18,647 bases of DNA from positions 1 to 18,647 of the forward strand of contig BBXU01001345.1 of NCBI GenBank assembly GCA_001598975.1, in the 5' to 3' direction. Each line of letters opens with the position of its first letter. The stretch's first letter is position 1. A program made the translations under genes and the position numbers. The notes under the pieces are model-generated. The model was not told where the DNA came from. It did no database searches and worked only from the letters and a program-made list of their open reading frames with translations. The DNA is from Parachlorella kessleri (taxonomy: Eukaryota; Chlorophyta; Trebouxiophyceae; Chlorellales; Chlorellaceae). Positions 1 to 9,601 of this stretch are shown one piece after another.

Positions 1-1577
1 CCACCTGGAGTGCGGCCACCGGCGGTATCCCCCGGCAGGCCAGCCAGTCCACCTGGTCGGGCGACAGTATGGTGTCCAGGTGTCGGTAGTAGTGGGTGTT
101 CTCGCGCAGGTAGGCGCACAGTGCGGGCATGATGGCGGTGGTCCACTGGTAGATGCCCTGCGCCAGGTGAGGCTCCTTGGGGCCTACCCACGCCACGCTC
201 TGCACAGCGGGCAGGCAGCAGAGCACACACACTGGACATCTCTCTCAGCAACAATGACCACATAGCGGGAGGGGGAGTTGGCTGAGTATGCTGCAGCGCC
301 GTGTAACACATGTCCCTTCCGTCGTTTCTCAGCGAGGCATCTGCGCCTGAAAGGTGTGTGCTGCGATGCCAGGTGGGACAGGCAGCTAAATACCCGGCGT
401 GTCAACACTCGCAGCCAGCAGTTGGGGGGACGCGCTCCCTGGCTCGCTCCCTTCCTCACTCACCAGGCGCACTATGGAGCGCACGTTGATGTACAGCGTG
501 CCCAGCTGTGTGCGTGCCTCCCACCAGCGCGCGTAGGCGGAGTTGGTTTTGTAGAGCATGAGGAGGGAGAGGGCGAAGGAGGTGAGGTTGAAAGGCGTGA
601 TGAGGGTGGGGTGGTCACTGATCATGGGCGCCCCCTTCGGCTGCACAGCAGGACACAGGCAGGCAGGCAAGCAGGCAGGTAGTAAGCAGCAGTCAGTCAA
701 GCTGCGCCTGGCCCGCTGCCTCCTCCGTCACCTGCCTGCAATACAACACCTCCTATGCCTAGTACCCACCCGTAATGCCTAAGTTGGTGCCCAGCTGCAG
801 GCATTGCGATATCAAGCTGTAATACCTACACGCGCCCTGCTGCAGCTCAACTGCAGGCCGCACAGCCACCGTAAAGGCGCAGCCCTGCTGGCGGCACGTT
901 TCAAATGAGACTGCACGCCCCCCACCTACCTAGACTGTTGCATATACCTAGGCTCCACGGCCCTGATGACCAGTATGACTAATCCGACTGCATGCCCCCG
1001 CCGCCCACCTCTGCAAACGTGGCGTACAGCCCCACGCCCATGCTGACGAGCACGGTCCACAGGATCAGGGGCGACAGGCTGGCAAGCACGATGGGCAGCG
1101 CCAGGCCGTCGGGCAGGTACCGCCGCCAGGTCACGTGCGCGTCCCAGTCCTCGCGGCTGTACGCCTGCACCGCAAGGTGTCAGCGAGGGCAGTTCTCGGC
1201 AGCACGCTGAGGGAAAGGCACTGGTTGCAGAACGCCAGGCAGGGGTGGGGATAGGGGTGCTGAAGCACCTTTCCCCTTGCGTCCGAAGGCAAGCACGGAG
1301 CTCCGTACTGAAGCCAAGTGTAGCGGAGCGGCCAGCACGACAACAATAATATGGAGCGATTCCAGCCCGTCAGTACTGATGCCATGCTGGCCCTGCAGTG
1401 CTGCGCACCTTACTGTGCTGCAATTCCATAACCGACAGGGGTCTCAGCGTAGCTTTGCATACCTCTTTCTCATCTGCATACCCCATTTTCCATAACTGAC
1501 TGTGGTCTCAGCATAGATCTACATACCTCATCCCGGAAGGGGTGCCGCTTGTGTGGCAAGCGAACCTTGACCACCAT
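1..1577 (-). CDS. Bestrophin-family anion channel, 5' part (runs off left edge)
   Basis: Four minus-strand exons: 1577-1527 (start ATG), 1164-1009, 640-464 and 199 to the window edge. All internal junctions are phase 0 with GT-AG borders; the first donor is GAG|GTATGT. The protein begins MVVKVRLPHKRHPFRDE and continues with YSREDWDAHVTWRRYL, the usual bestrophin lead-in. A hydrophobic segment (about residues 38-67) follows, then a second membrane region with KTNSAYARWWEAR (residues 100-112), which holds the RWW signature. The last visible exon ends in IPPVAAL, before the family's distal helices. Bestrophins form pentameric chloride/bicarbonate channels, and the Chlamydomonas members BST1-3 are thylakoid proteins in the CO2-concentrating mechanism. 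Here only 17 residues precede the conserved domain, so I see no plastid transit peptide and infer a non-plastid membrane location, unless a farther upstream exon exists. The C-terminal part lies outside the window. The family is near certain; the first exon is less so. Confidence 0.92.
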
Positions 1578-1896
1578 GGCGTGTAAAGTGTATGCACTGG
1601 CACTCGACTGCCTGGACACAGGTTGGGGGCATGGTGCCATGATGGTGTTGTGATGTTTATGGAAGCGACGCTGTTGTTACAACGCTGGGCCACTGCTCAT
1701 GCCAAAAGGCACTATTCCAAGGAACCCCGGCAACCCCAAACAACCCTACAACCCCACAGGCGTGGCAGGCACACAGGTGACTGAGCATGCTACACTTTCC
1801 CTCCAGTTCGCGTCATGACCTTGCAATGTGCAACATAGACACAGCAGATAAGCAGGCTGAAAAAGGGCTGCTTACCTAACGTCCTTACCCACACCC
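1578..1896. promoter_or_regulatory. Putative shared promoter region, bestrophin / small membrane protein candidate
   Basis: About 320 bp lie between the bestrophin ATG (minus strand) and the ATG of the candidate gene at 1897 (plus strand). The region should contain both 5' UTRs and promoters if the right-hand gene is real. I see no clear TATA box or named operator. The assignment is positional. Confidence 0.35.
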
Positions 1897-2673
1897 ATGT
1901 CACTCCATGGTAGCAGCGGGCCACGGCCGTCCGGGCAAACCACAAACTTCTATCGGCCTACTGACTCAGAGCTGCAGCAACGAGATACTGTCGCCAAGAC
2001 CGCCGGCTTTGGTTCTGAGGTTGAGGGTATGCTCGACTGGCCGGGATCCTCAACCTAACGCACAATGATGTGATATAGTAGTCACGTACTTGCGGTAACG
2101 CTGCGAGACGCCGTTGCCCATCCTTCTATCACTGCGCGCCTGAGATGCCTGCCATGCCACGATGCACCTGACGTGGACCGAGCGCCCACTAGGGAAACCC
2201 ACAGGCCACCCTGGGCCGATGGCTTCACCTTTGTAGGGTGGAGGTGCTGCACCAAATTGGCTCTGCTGCACGGTCAGCTTGGGGAAGAGTCCGAATCTCT
2301 ACTTGATCAGGTACCCACTCAGGTACGATTTGCTGTAACCTGTTGTTCCAGGGTGGGTGGCGTCAGAGCTGCAACCAACTGCCTGTGAACCCCCGCCACT
2401 TAAGCTGGCACGACCCAAGCCACCCTGTTCCTACCGCAGGCACTTGCCGGCTACTTGCACTCCACATACCTCAACTCAGCCACCTACATTTCCCCCCTCT
2501 TCTTGGCTGTCAGTGCTGTATGCATTTTTGGCTCCCTTTCCCTCCTCTGCTGTCAGTGCTGTAGGCAAATGCACCCTTGGTACCTCTGCAGCATGGACCA
2601 GGCGATGTTTGTTGGAATATTGGGGGTGCGTGATCGGAGCATACAACGAAGGTGGCCCACGACGACTGAGTGA
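1897..2673 (+). CDS. Candidate three-exon small membrane protein, unrecognised
   Basis: Hand-built model: exon 1 at 1897-2026, exon 2 at 2237-2310, exon 3 at 2440-2673 with TGA stop. Donors are G|GTATGC and CAG|GTACCC; acceptors are TTTGTAG and ACCGCAG. The phases agree (1, then 0) and give an uninterrupted protein of about 145 residues. Exon 1 reads as normal protein (NFYRPTDSELQQRD, then AKTAGFGSEVE). Exon 2 ends LLHGQLGEESESLLDQ. Exon 3 has a hydrophobic stretch (YISPLFLAVSAVCIFGSLSL), then a CCQCC cysteine cluster that could be palmitoylated. The layout suggests a soluble N-terminus and one membrane anchor. I do not recognise the family. The end of exon 2 faintly recalls small SNAREs, but not enough to claim it. 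Another CAG donor 12 nt downstream (after 2322) is also in frame. A TGTAA, the usual green-algal poly(A) signal, occurs at 2870-2874. Confidence is low because the support is internal consistency only. Confidence 0.35.
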
Positions 2674-3977
2674 AGCCCGACCCAGCCAGGAATTACAGAG
2701 TTGCGTTATCTGTAGTGTGGAGTAATGAGGCCCGACTCCCTGCTCGTCTGCAGCAGGTAAGTGGAAATAGCACTTTGTTGTGGAGGAAAGCAGCGACGCA
2801 GGGCAAACCAAGCAGGCGCGCGACAGGTGGTAGGGGCGTCTTGTCGGCGAGTGTACACGGCTGTGGCCTTGTAATGTGTGCAGTGCGGGTAGCCGGCATG
2901 GCAAGGGAAGAGAGTAAAGCAGTGTATGGCGTAGGCAAGCACTGCGTAGGGTGTGATTAGGCGACATGCTGCACCCTAGCAGCGAGCGACATCGGGGAGC
3001 GCGCCAGTTCGAATGCAGCGGCGTAACTTATGAATAGCTGTAGCTTGTGCGTAGGCCGGATGCTTTGGATCCTCACCATGATCGGTTTAGCAAGCATGTG
3101 CCCCACGGAATTCCATTGCTGTGGTTGTAGTCTGCCCTGCCCAGCCCAAGCTTTATTGAGCCCCGCAGCCAGCATGCCCCGTGAGCCTCCGGCCCGACCC
3201 ACTATGTCTCCTGACTCTTTCCGTGAGCTTCATGGGCGCAAGCACGCTTCCAACTGACAGCCAGCCACTCCGGCTCAAGAAGGGCACATGGCAGCAGTGC
3301 TGTTAATGCCGTGTGGCAGCTGACTTTGGCAGCAGGAGGGATGCACTTTGTTAAGAGGTGGCTGCAGCTGGTATGGTGCAGCAGGTGAAGGCGCGTGCAC
3401 CACTGCTATTGACATTGCCTCTTTGGCGGGGGGTGCGAGTTGGGAATGGGCCAGCCACGGACGCATCACGCAAGCCTGCTATGCATACGACTAGAAGGCT
3501 GGGGTGGCAAGGTTGTCATGTTGATGGCCAGCAACAGTGCCGTGTGCTTCACTGCAGCCGCATCAATCATACAATTCTTTGCCAGATGGCTGGCTCTCAA
3601 GGCAGTCTTGAGGACGTGGCCTGTATAAGTGACAATGCACAACGGCTGCAGGCAGGGGCTATGCCAGAGCTGTAGTAAAGCCAAAAGATTCCTTGCTTCG
3701 ATTGTGAAGAGGTCCACCTACGCATGCTATTATGATAGCTGCTGAAAGTAGCCAGGCACTGAAGGTCGACAGCCACTGTGCATGTTCTTGGACGGCTCCA
3801 TGCTGGGCTCATGCTGAGTTCCTTGCTCACGGCCCTCATCTGTACACTTCATTAGACACGAGCGCTCGCAAGCTGGCACGACTTGAGCGTGTTGTGAGCC
3901 GCCAGCACCAAGCTGGCAAGCACAGCAGCGCTGCATGGACTGCCTGGCCTCCCTAGCTCTCAGAATCCGTCCTCTAG
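2674..3977. other. Intergenic or UTR sequence, no supported gene
   Basis: I see no exon chain that can be supported on either strand. Open frames here are short, have atypical composition and show no family motif. The left part may be the 3' UTR of the candidate gene ending at 2673; it contains TGTAA at 2870-2874. The right part should hold the promoter and 5' UTR of the glycosyltransferase starting at 3978. No obvious repeat or mobile element is visible. Confidence 0.4.
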
Positions 3978-6900
3978 ATGGTGCTGAAGGCCACCTCTAG
4001 CCGCAGCTCGCCTTCCTATGCGGCCGAGCCTGCGGGACCGCTGGAATTGCCGTATGCAGTTCGCAGCAACCTGAAGTCCTCGCGTACCCCACTCAGTAGC
4101 AGGGCCATGCGGCTTGGGGCTTCCTTGGCGGCAGTGCTGCTGGTCTACACAGCACATTCTGCATTTGCTCGCCACAGCCCAGCCAAGCAGCAGCAGCAGC
4201 AGCACGAGGTACCTCCGGTAGCCGCTGATGCAACATTTCTGCACAGCCATAGTACACTATTAGCGAAACAGGAGCAGCAGCACCTGCCTCTTTTTGGCGA
4301 TCGCAGAAGCGCACTGAACCCTGCCAGGGACAGCCCATGGGTAGCGACGCAGCAGCCTGGGGGCATGCAGAAGCAGCCGGTCAGCCCAAACTGCACTGTC
4401 AGGCTTGCAGATGCTGACGAGGCATTGCTGAGGGATGAGATAGATAGGATAGCCAAGGCGCTAGCTGATGAGCAAGGATGGCCTGTTGACGCCCCTGATG
4501 CCACAGCCAAGGCAGTAACAGGAGACCAGGTGCGCTTAGCATGTGCAAGAGATTCCTGCCCATGGTTACAGCGCATGGTTCGGGATTTCCAAGAGAATAG
4601 GAAGAGATCACCCCCGCTGCCGAAGCCATTGACGCTGACTGCTAGTCTGCAGCGGCGCACCGCCACATGACTATGTTGACGTCAGTTCCCCGCAAGCCAA
4701 CAAAGCGCAGCATGTACTATGCCCACAAACCCTCCCAAGCGTCTCTCCCATTTGCACTCTCAACACTTCTGGCCTATGTACTCGTCAGAGCTTTGCTCGC
4801 TGCAGGTCAGGAAAGGAGAGAAGTTCAAGCCCACTGGCGCTCTCGTTCAGAGGGTGGTGGACGAGCCGTTTGGGCCCCAGTCATCCGTCAATGTGCCCGG
4901 TACGCCTGCTGCAGTAAGCGGCAGCCCGTGTTGTTGCATGCCCCTGAACAAATGGCAATCCACCTAGGTCCCTACTTTCTATGTTGCATGCTCAGCTTCC
5001 TCCTCAAACTCTGACACACACATGCCACCACTCGGTGTACAGAAAGTCACACCTGTCCTGAAGCCAAACAGATCATAGCCACGCACAGAGCGGCGCTAGA
5101 CCGCCCGCGACATGTGGTATCATGCGGACCGGCATCATGCGACACATGCTGGCCGGGTGGTGGATATCCGTGGGCATCTAGCCGTGATGGTGAAGCCATG
5201 GTGGCATACGTGGGGGTGGCAGCCTACAGGCGTGAGCTTGGTGACGGGTGCAGGGGTGGAGGACATCCATGCTGAGCTAGCCAAGTACAGCGATGCCATG
5301 GTGGCAGCCATGACGCTAGATGAGGGCTCAGCAGCAGCACGGCAGCACCGCGCCCGCATCGCGGACCTCCACCTGGAGCCTGTCGATGACATGGCGACAC
5401 TGGGGAGCCTAGAGGGGCGGGTGCAGTTCCTGAACCAGCTGGCAGAGGAGGTGAGCATGATACTGCCCGGTCCAGCCTTGCACCGTACTTACACTTATGC
5501 CATGAGCTCCTAATGGGTCTTCGGTAGGTATTGCGTCATGTCGACAAATGTGGCATGGTTGAGGTGGGCCCATTTGGGGGAATCACGGCAGCATGGTCAG
5601 GTGGCGGTACGCTGTTAGGCGAGACTAAGACTGAGGTGGGCATCAAGTGGCCAGGTGTTGCTGTGCACGCTTCCCAGGTGCTTGCACCATGAGTTTCAAG
5701 TGTGCCCTTTTTCAATTGCCACCTGATGTATGTCGGCACTTACACCTGCTTCGGTGCTATTGCTCGCACCCGGCAAGAGTGCACCTGCCGGCTCAAGCAA
5801 GCTTACGCATCAAATCTTCAGACTGCGGAGCCTTTGTCAGGGGCTACTGCAGCATCCTGCATGGGCTAGGCTGCGGTGGCTCAGCCACTACCTTTGCCGC
5901 ATGCAGGTCAGCTCCAGGGAAGCGCTGAAGGTGTGCATTGCAGCAACAACCAACGCTGACGTGTGGGCCATCCGGCGGGAGCTGCTGCCCTGGCTGCAGT
6001 ACCACACGGAGCTGGGGGTCACCCGCTTCTATGTGAGTTCAGGCCCTTTCAGGGAGGGGGGTGGCGGGGGGGTGGCGCGGGGGGGACAGCAAGCTGTAGG
6101 AGCACCTATATAGCGTGCATCCCAGTATGATGGCCTAATGAGCAGTGCCCCAAGCCACCCTAGGTGCAAGTAGTACACTTTACGGGTAGCGCGGGGATGT
6201 ATCAGAGGAGCTTTTCCTCCTACAGCCCCAAGTCACCCTGGCGGCCGGGTAATCGGGCGTGCGCTCTGTGGCCTGGCTGCAGCTGGTGTATGATGGCATT
6301 GATCAAGGGGCGGTCAAGCTGCTGCGCAGCATCCGCAGCGTGCAAGTCATCCACCTGCACCAGCCCTGGGCCACTGCCGAGGACACCACCAAGTTTGAGT
6401 TCTATGCCAAGCATGCCAAGCAGTGGGGAGGCCAGCCGGGCAACTATGAGCTGATGGTCAAGCAGGGTGAGGCTTGATTAGCCTCGCGGTGTGTTGTTTT
6501 TAACATCACACGCCGCTTTGCCGTATTGCCATTGGTCGTGTCACAAAGGTCAGAAAGCAAACGCCATGAAGGCAAGGACGCATGGAGGTATGTGTGGGCT
6601 TCCGAGCATGGCTGAGCAGTTGGCTTGCCAGGCTGCAATGGGCATCCCAGCCAGGGCCCCCACAGCTACATCTTAGCACGACTTTGATATCACCGTGGGC
6701 AGGGCATGTGGGTTCATGCCCTGTACTTGTAAAATTGTGCGTCTCCCCCATAGCGCAGCTCAGCAGCATCCGCTCGGGCTCGCCCTGGCAAAGCCGCCCT
6801 ACGGAGCCCTGCGGCGCTCCCTGTGCTCTGCAGGGTATGGCTTGCAGGAGGCGCTGCGGCTGGCGGAAGTTGACGGCTGGGACTGGCTCCTGCACATCGA

Positions 6901-9163
6901 CCCAGACGAGCTGTTCCATCCCGGCGGCCCTGCAGCCAGCATCCCAGGTGGGGCACCGCCACCAGTAGGCTTGGGCAGGACTGCCATGCCGTGGGTCCAA
7001 GCTGCGAGGGCTCAATACCTTGAGGTGGTGCTGGTGTTTCTGTAGGCCCTGCCGGGCTGCTATAGGCACACTTGGCGGGATTACAGGACTAGCATGTGAG
7101 GAGGGCACTGGCGGTGGCCAGTTGGGCTGCTGATGTCAAGGAGTAACCCTCTGCTTGCATGCAGCTGTTCTGGCGCGCCAGCCACCTCACGTACCCGCGG
7201 TGCGCTTCATGAACTTCGAGGCGCAGCCTGAGGCTGGTGACATTGCAAACCGTTTTGAGCAGGTGAGCTGCGGGACGACCTTGTTCCACTGGCAGCTGAA
7301 CTGCAAGTCCGAAAGTGTACGAGAGTTCTAGGTGGTGCAAAGCATCAAGACAAGGGAGAGTATGAGATGTGCTGGATGCCCTGGTGCAGTCTGACAGCTG
7401 CGCCTTCAGGCAGGCAAGCAGACAGCTCACACTGTGCGCCTGCGCATCCTCAGGTGACCCTGTTCCGTGTCCACAAGCACTTCATCACGCCCGACGCCCA
7501 CTTCTACCGCCAGAAGTACAAGCTGGGGGACAACGCCGTGTTCCTGACTCTGTACGCGAACGGCAAGAGCGCTGTGCGGGTGGGCGGGGGCGCCAGGCAG
7601 ATGGGGCCACACTTCTTCTCTGGCAACCCCTCACCCAGGTGGGTGGGGGGCTATGGGCTTGTACCCGTGGTGCACTATGGAGGGGTGTACCTGGGCTGGA
7701 GTGAGTGGGTGTGGGGTGGTGATGTTGGTTGGGCTGGTACGAGTGTGTGGGTGGGTGGCATGTAAGTGTGTGTGTGGTGGGGGGGGGGATTTGGGTTGAT
7801 GCCAAGGGCGCTAAGGGCATATCCACATGTGCCATGCTGGAAGAATCCAAGTGATCTGCACTATTGTAGGCTAGCTTTCGCTTTCAAAGCAGTCTCGCAG
7901 GTGACTCTGGTGATTGGGACGTGCCTCTGCTGGCACTGTGCAGGTGGCAGACCCAGGAGAACCCCCGAGGGGAGTGGCGGGACGTGGTCAGCGATGACTC
8001 AGTCATCCTGCACTATGCCTACTCCACCATGGCAGGCATGTCGCCAGGGACTAACTGATAAGCCATCCACATGCACAGTTGCTGCCTTACCGCATGCCAT
8101 GGGCTGCCTTCCTACTACTGGTGGCAGCCTTCAACAGTGGCAGGGCAGCTGAACTTGTCAGGCATGTGTTTGGGACATTTCACTAGCTTGAGCCTTGGTC
8201 TTGAGCTTCGCGCAAGACTTAGTCACTGGATTTGCTGGCATGTGTCGCCCTTGGCTTGGGCAGTGGGTTTGTTAAAGCTCGGTGCCCAACAAAGGTAGTG
8301 CTGCTTGCAGATGTGGAGTCCAAGGCCAACAGGTCCTGCCCTGCGTCGTACCTGGAGGCGGCTCGCCAAGGGGACAAAAGCAAGGTGGGCAGGCTGCAGC
8401 TTGCCAGGCCCCTTGCAGCTTGCCCCATAACCCACCTCAGCTGAGAGTTGCTCACCTGAGGGAGTCCGGTAGTGTGAGTGAGTCCCCAAGGGTGCTGGAG
8501 TGCAGTTAATAAGCTGTACCACCTATCTCCCAACCTACCTAAAAGTGCCCACCCACCCACTTGCGCCCCCCCGGTTCTTGCAACCCACCCGCCCGCCCCA
8601 TGCCTGCCTGACTGCAGCTGCGGGAGTGCTTTGTAATCGAATTTGACCAGGACGCCTACCTGGCAGCGGCAGCGGGGCGTGCCGCGGTGGAGGACTTCTT
8701 CTACTCCCGCATGGTGCTCAGCGAGGGGTCGCGCGTGCGGTGCCGCGACCCCGAAAACGACAACGTGGAGGTCGGTACTGGAGCACAGGAGGGGCAGGTC
8801 TACCAGTTCTGTGGGGCTAGCTAGCGGCGCCCGCTGGTGCTTGCTGGGGTGCCTGCACTTACGGTTGGGCCTAGCCACCTCAATGCAGCGCATGGCATGC
8901 CTCCCCTTGCAAGCTCCTGGTACATGCCCTGCATGCCATGTGGGCTTGGAGTTCGCCACCGCATAGTCACCTCTCCTTCCCTGCAGGGCTGGTGCACCCT
9001 GAGCCACATCGAGCGCTTCAAGTACTTGCTGGAGAAGCTGGGCCTGTACCGCCGCATCCAGGGCCCGCAGCTCATCCTGCGCCTACAGGAGCGAGCCATC
9101 CGGGCGGCCGGGCAGCAAAGCCGGGGTGGCAGGAGCACCACGGGTGATGCAGGCACTGCATAG
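3978..9163 (+). CDS. Type II membrane glycosyltransferase, GT-A fold (Glyco_tranf_2_4 / GT92-like)
   Basis: Thirteen exons: 3978-4529, 4806-4913, 5100-5450, 5528-5677, 5907-6032, 6283-6466, 6834-6947, 7165-7262, 7454-7638, 7944-8035, 8311-8384, 8618-8770, 8987-9163. Phases agree throughout and give about 787 residues. An in-frame TAG directly precedes the ATG. Residues 46-64 form a hydrophobic signal anchor, followed by a Q5 run (CAG repeat 4188-4202), as in Golgi enzymes. Residues about 185-395 are an unrecognised lumenal region. The transferase domain starts near VCIAATTNADVWAIRREL (about 396), continues through LVYDGIDQGAV, and has the metal/nucleotide-sugar motif HIDPDE at 511-516. It ends with HYAYSTM and a Cys-containing tail (SCPASYL, ECFVIEFDQDAY), as in plant and algal relatives. 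It probably transfers a sugar in the secretory pathway; donor and acceptor are unknown. Intron 10 has a GC donor. Exon 5 could begin upstream of 5907, and exons 1-4 are less certain than exons 5-13. Confidence 0.85.
5573..5620 (+). repeat. Segment of glycosyltransferase exon 4 with a second degenerate copy at 18322-18369
   Basis: These 48 bases match 18322-18369 at 40 of 48 positions without gaps. A weaker, gapped match follows for about 17-22 more bases. Here the stretch is open and in phase with the surrounding exons (residues FGGITAAWSGGGTLLG). Confidence 0.7.
6052..6086 (+). repeat. G-tract cluster, potential G-quadruplex in glycosyltransferase intron 5
   Basis: Four sense-strand G-runs (3, 6, 7 and 7 bases) are separated by loops of 1, 4 and 6 bases and start about 20 nt after the GTGAGT donor of intron 5. 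This fits the common G3+N1-7 pattern. Whether it folds in the transcript cannot be told from sequence. Confidence 0.6.
7779..7788 (+). repeat. Poly-G run (10) in glycosyltransferase intron 9
   Basis: Ten consecutive G sit within a GTG/GGGT-rich intron (7639-7943). It is a simple-sequence tract and probably length-variable. Confidence 0.8.
8036..8310 (+). other. GC-AG intron (glycosyltransferase intron 10)
   Basis: The exon ends ACC ATG GCA G and the intron starts GCATGT; the acceptor is TTGCAG. This gives the junction YSTMADVESKANRSC in frame, matching the expected HYxY...D...C pattern of the family. The nearby GT (CAT|GTCGCC) would shift the frame, so the GC donor is the best reading. Confidence 0.7.
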
Positions 9164-9601
9164 GATGACTGAAGTTGCAGAGTCGAGTTGAGAAGGGCCG
9201 GGTTGTTGTTGAAGGGCTGGGCAACAGCAGGGGTAGGTGGTAGTGGTGGGTGAGTCTTCTGGCAGGTTGAACTTGTTGTCAAACTGAGCAAAGGGACGGG
9301 AGTATTCCTTAAATGGTGAGCTGTTGTCAGATTGTAGCTAGCCAACCCGGGCTTTTCTGAATCTCTTCCTTCACCACTCAGATTGTTCGCTGATGGCTTG
9401 AGAGCCGCACCCATGCGAACCCAAGTCTGGACTTAAACAGTTGCCTTGCCTTAGGGTGGGCGTTGAAAAGACAATAGAAAGTAGGAGTATTGGGGCATGC
9501 TCAGCCTCACCAACACCAAAACGACTGCGCAACCACAATCAGCGTACGAAACAACCTAGTACACCTCATTGCTGCCCGTCAGGCCGCATTCTACCGCAAG
9601 C
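9164..9601. other. Convergent intergenic region / overlapping 3' UTRs
   Basis: About 440 bp lie between the stop codons of the glycosyltransferase (plus strand) and WDHD1 (minus strand). Neither TGTAA nor its complement TTACA occurs here, so at least one transcript probably ends with another signal or extends into its neighbour. No gene or clear repeat is seen. Confidence 0.5.

Noticed and set aside
2506..2563. Repeated 15-mer GCTGTCAGTGCTGTA (2506-2520 and 2549-2563)
   Set aside because: A short local duplication within the candidate exon 3. There is no further structure to suggest a mobile element or a regulatory array.
2476..2967. 163-codon minus-strand open frame
   Set aside because: The sequence is low in order, without domains, and overlaps the more protein-like plus-strand exon 3 of the candidate gene.
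2403..3882. 13-base match AAGCTGGCACGAC at about 2403 and 3870
   Set aside because: A match this short is expected by chance in a window of this size.
3978..4670. 230-codon open frame as a stand-alone single-exon gene
   Set aside because: A good CAG|GTGCGC donor at 4529 links in phase to exon 2 and onward to the glycosyltransferase. The N-terminal signal anchor also fits that product. Read-through to 4670 adds no known domain.
8219..9007. 262-codon minus-strand open frame
   Set aside because: It lies antisense across exons 11-13 and introns of the glycosyltransferase and has no family-like sequence. It is explained as a shadow of GC-rich coding sequence.
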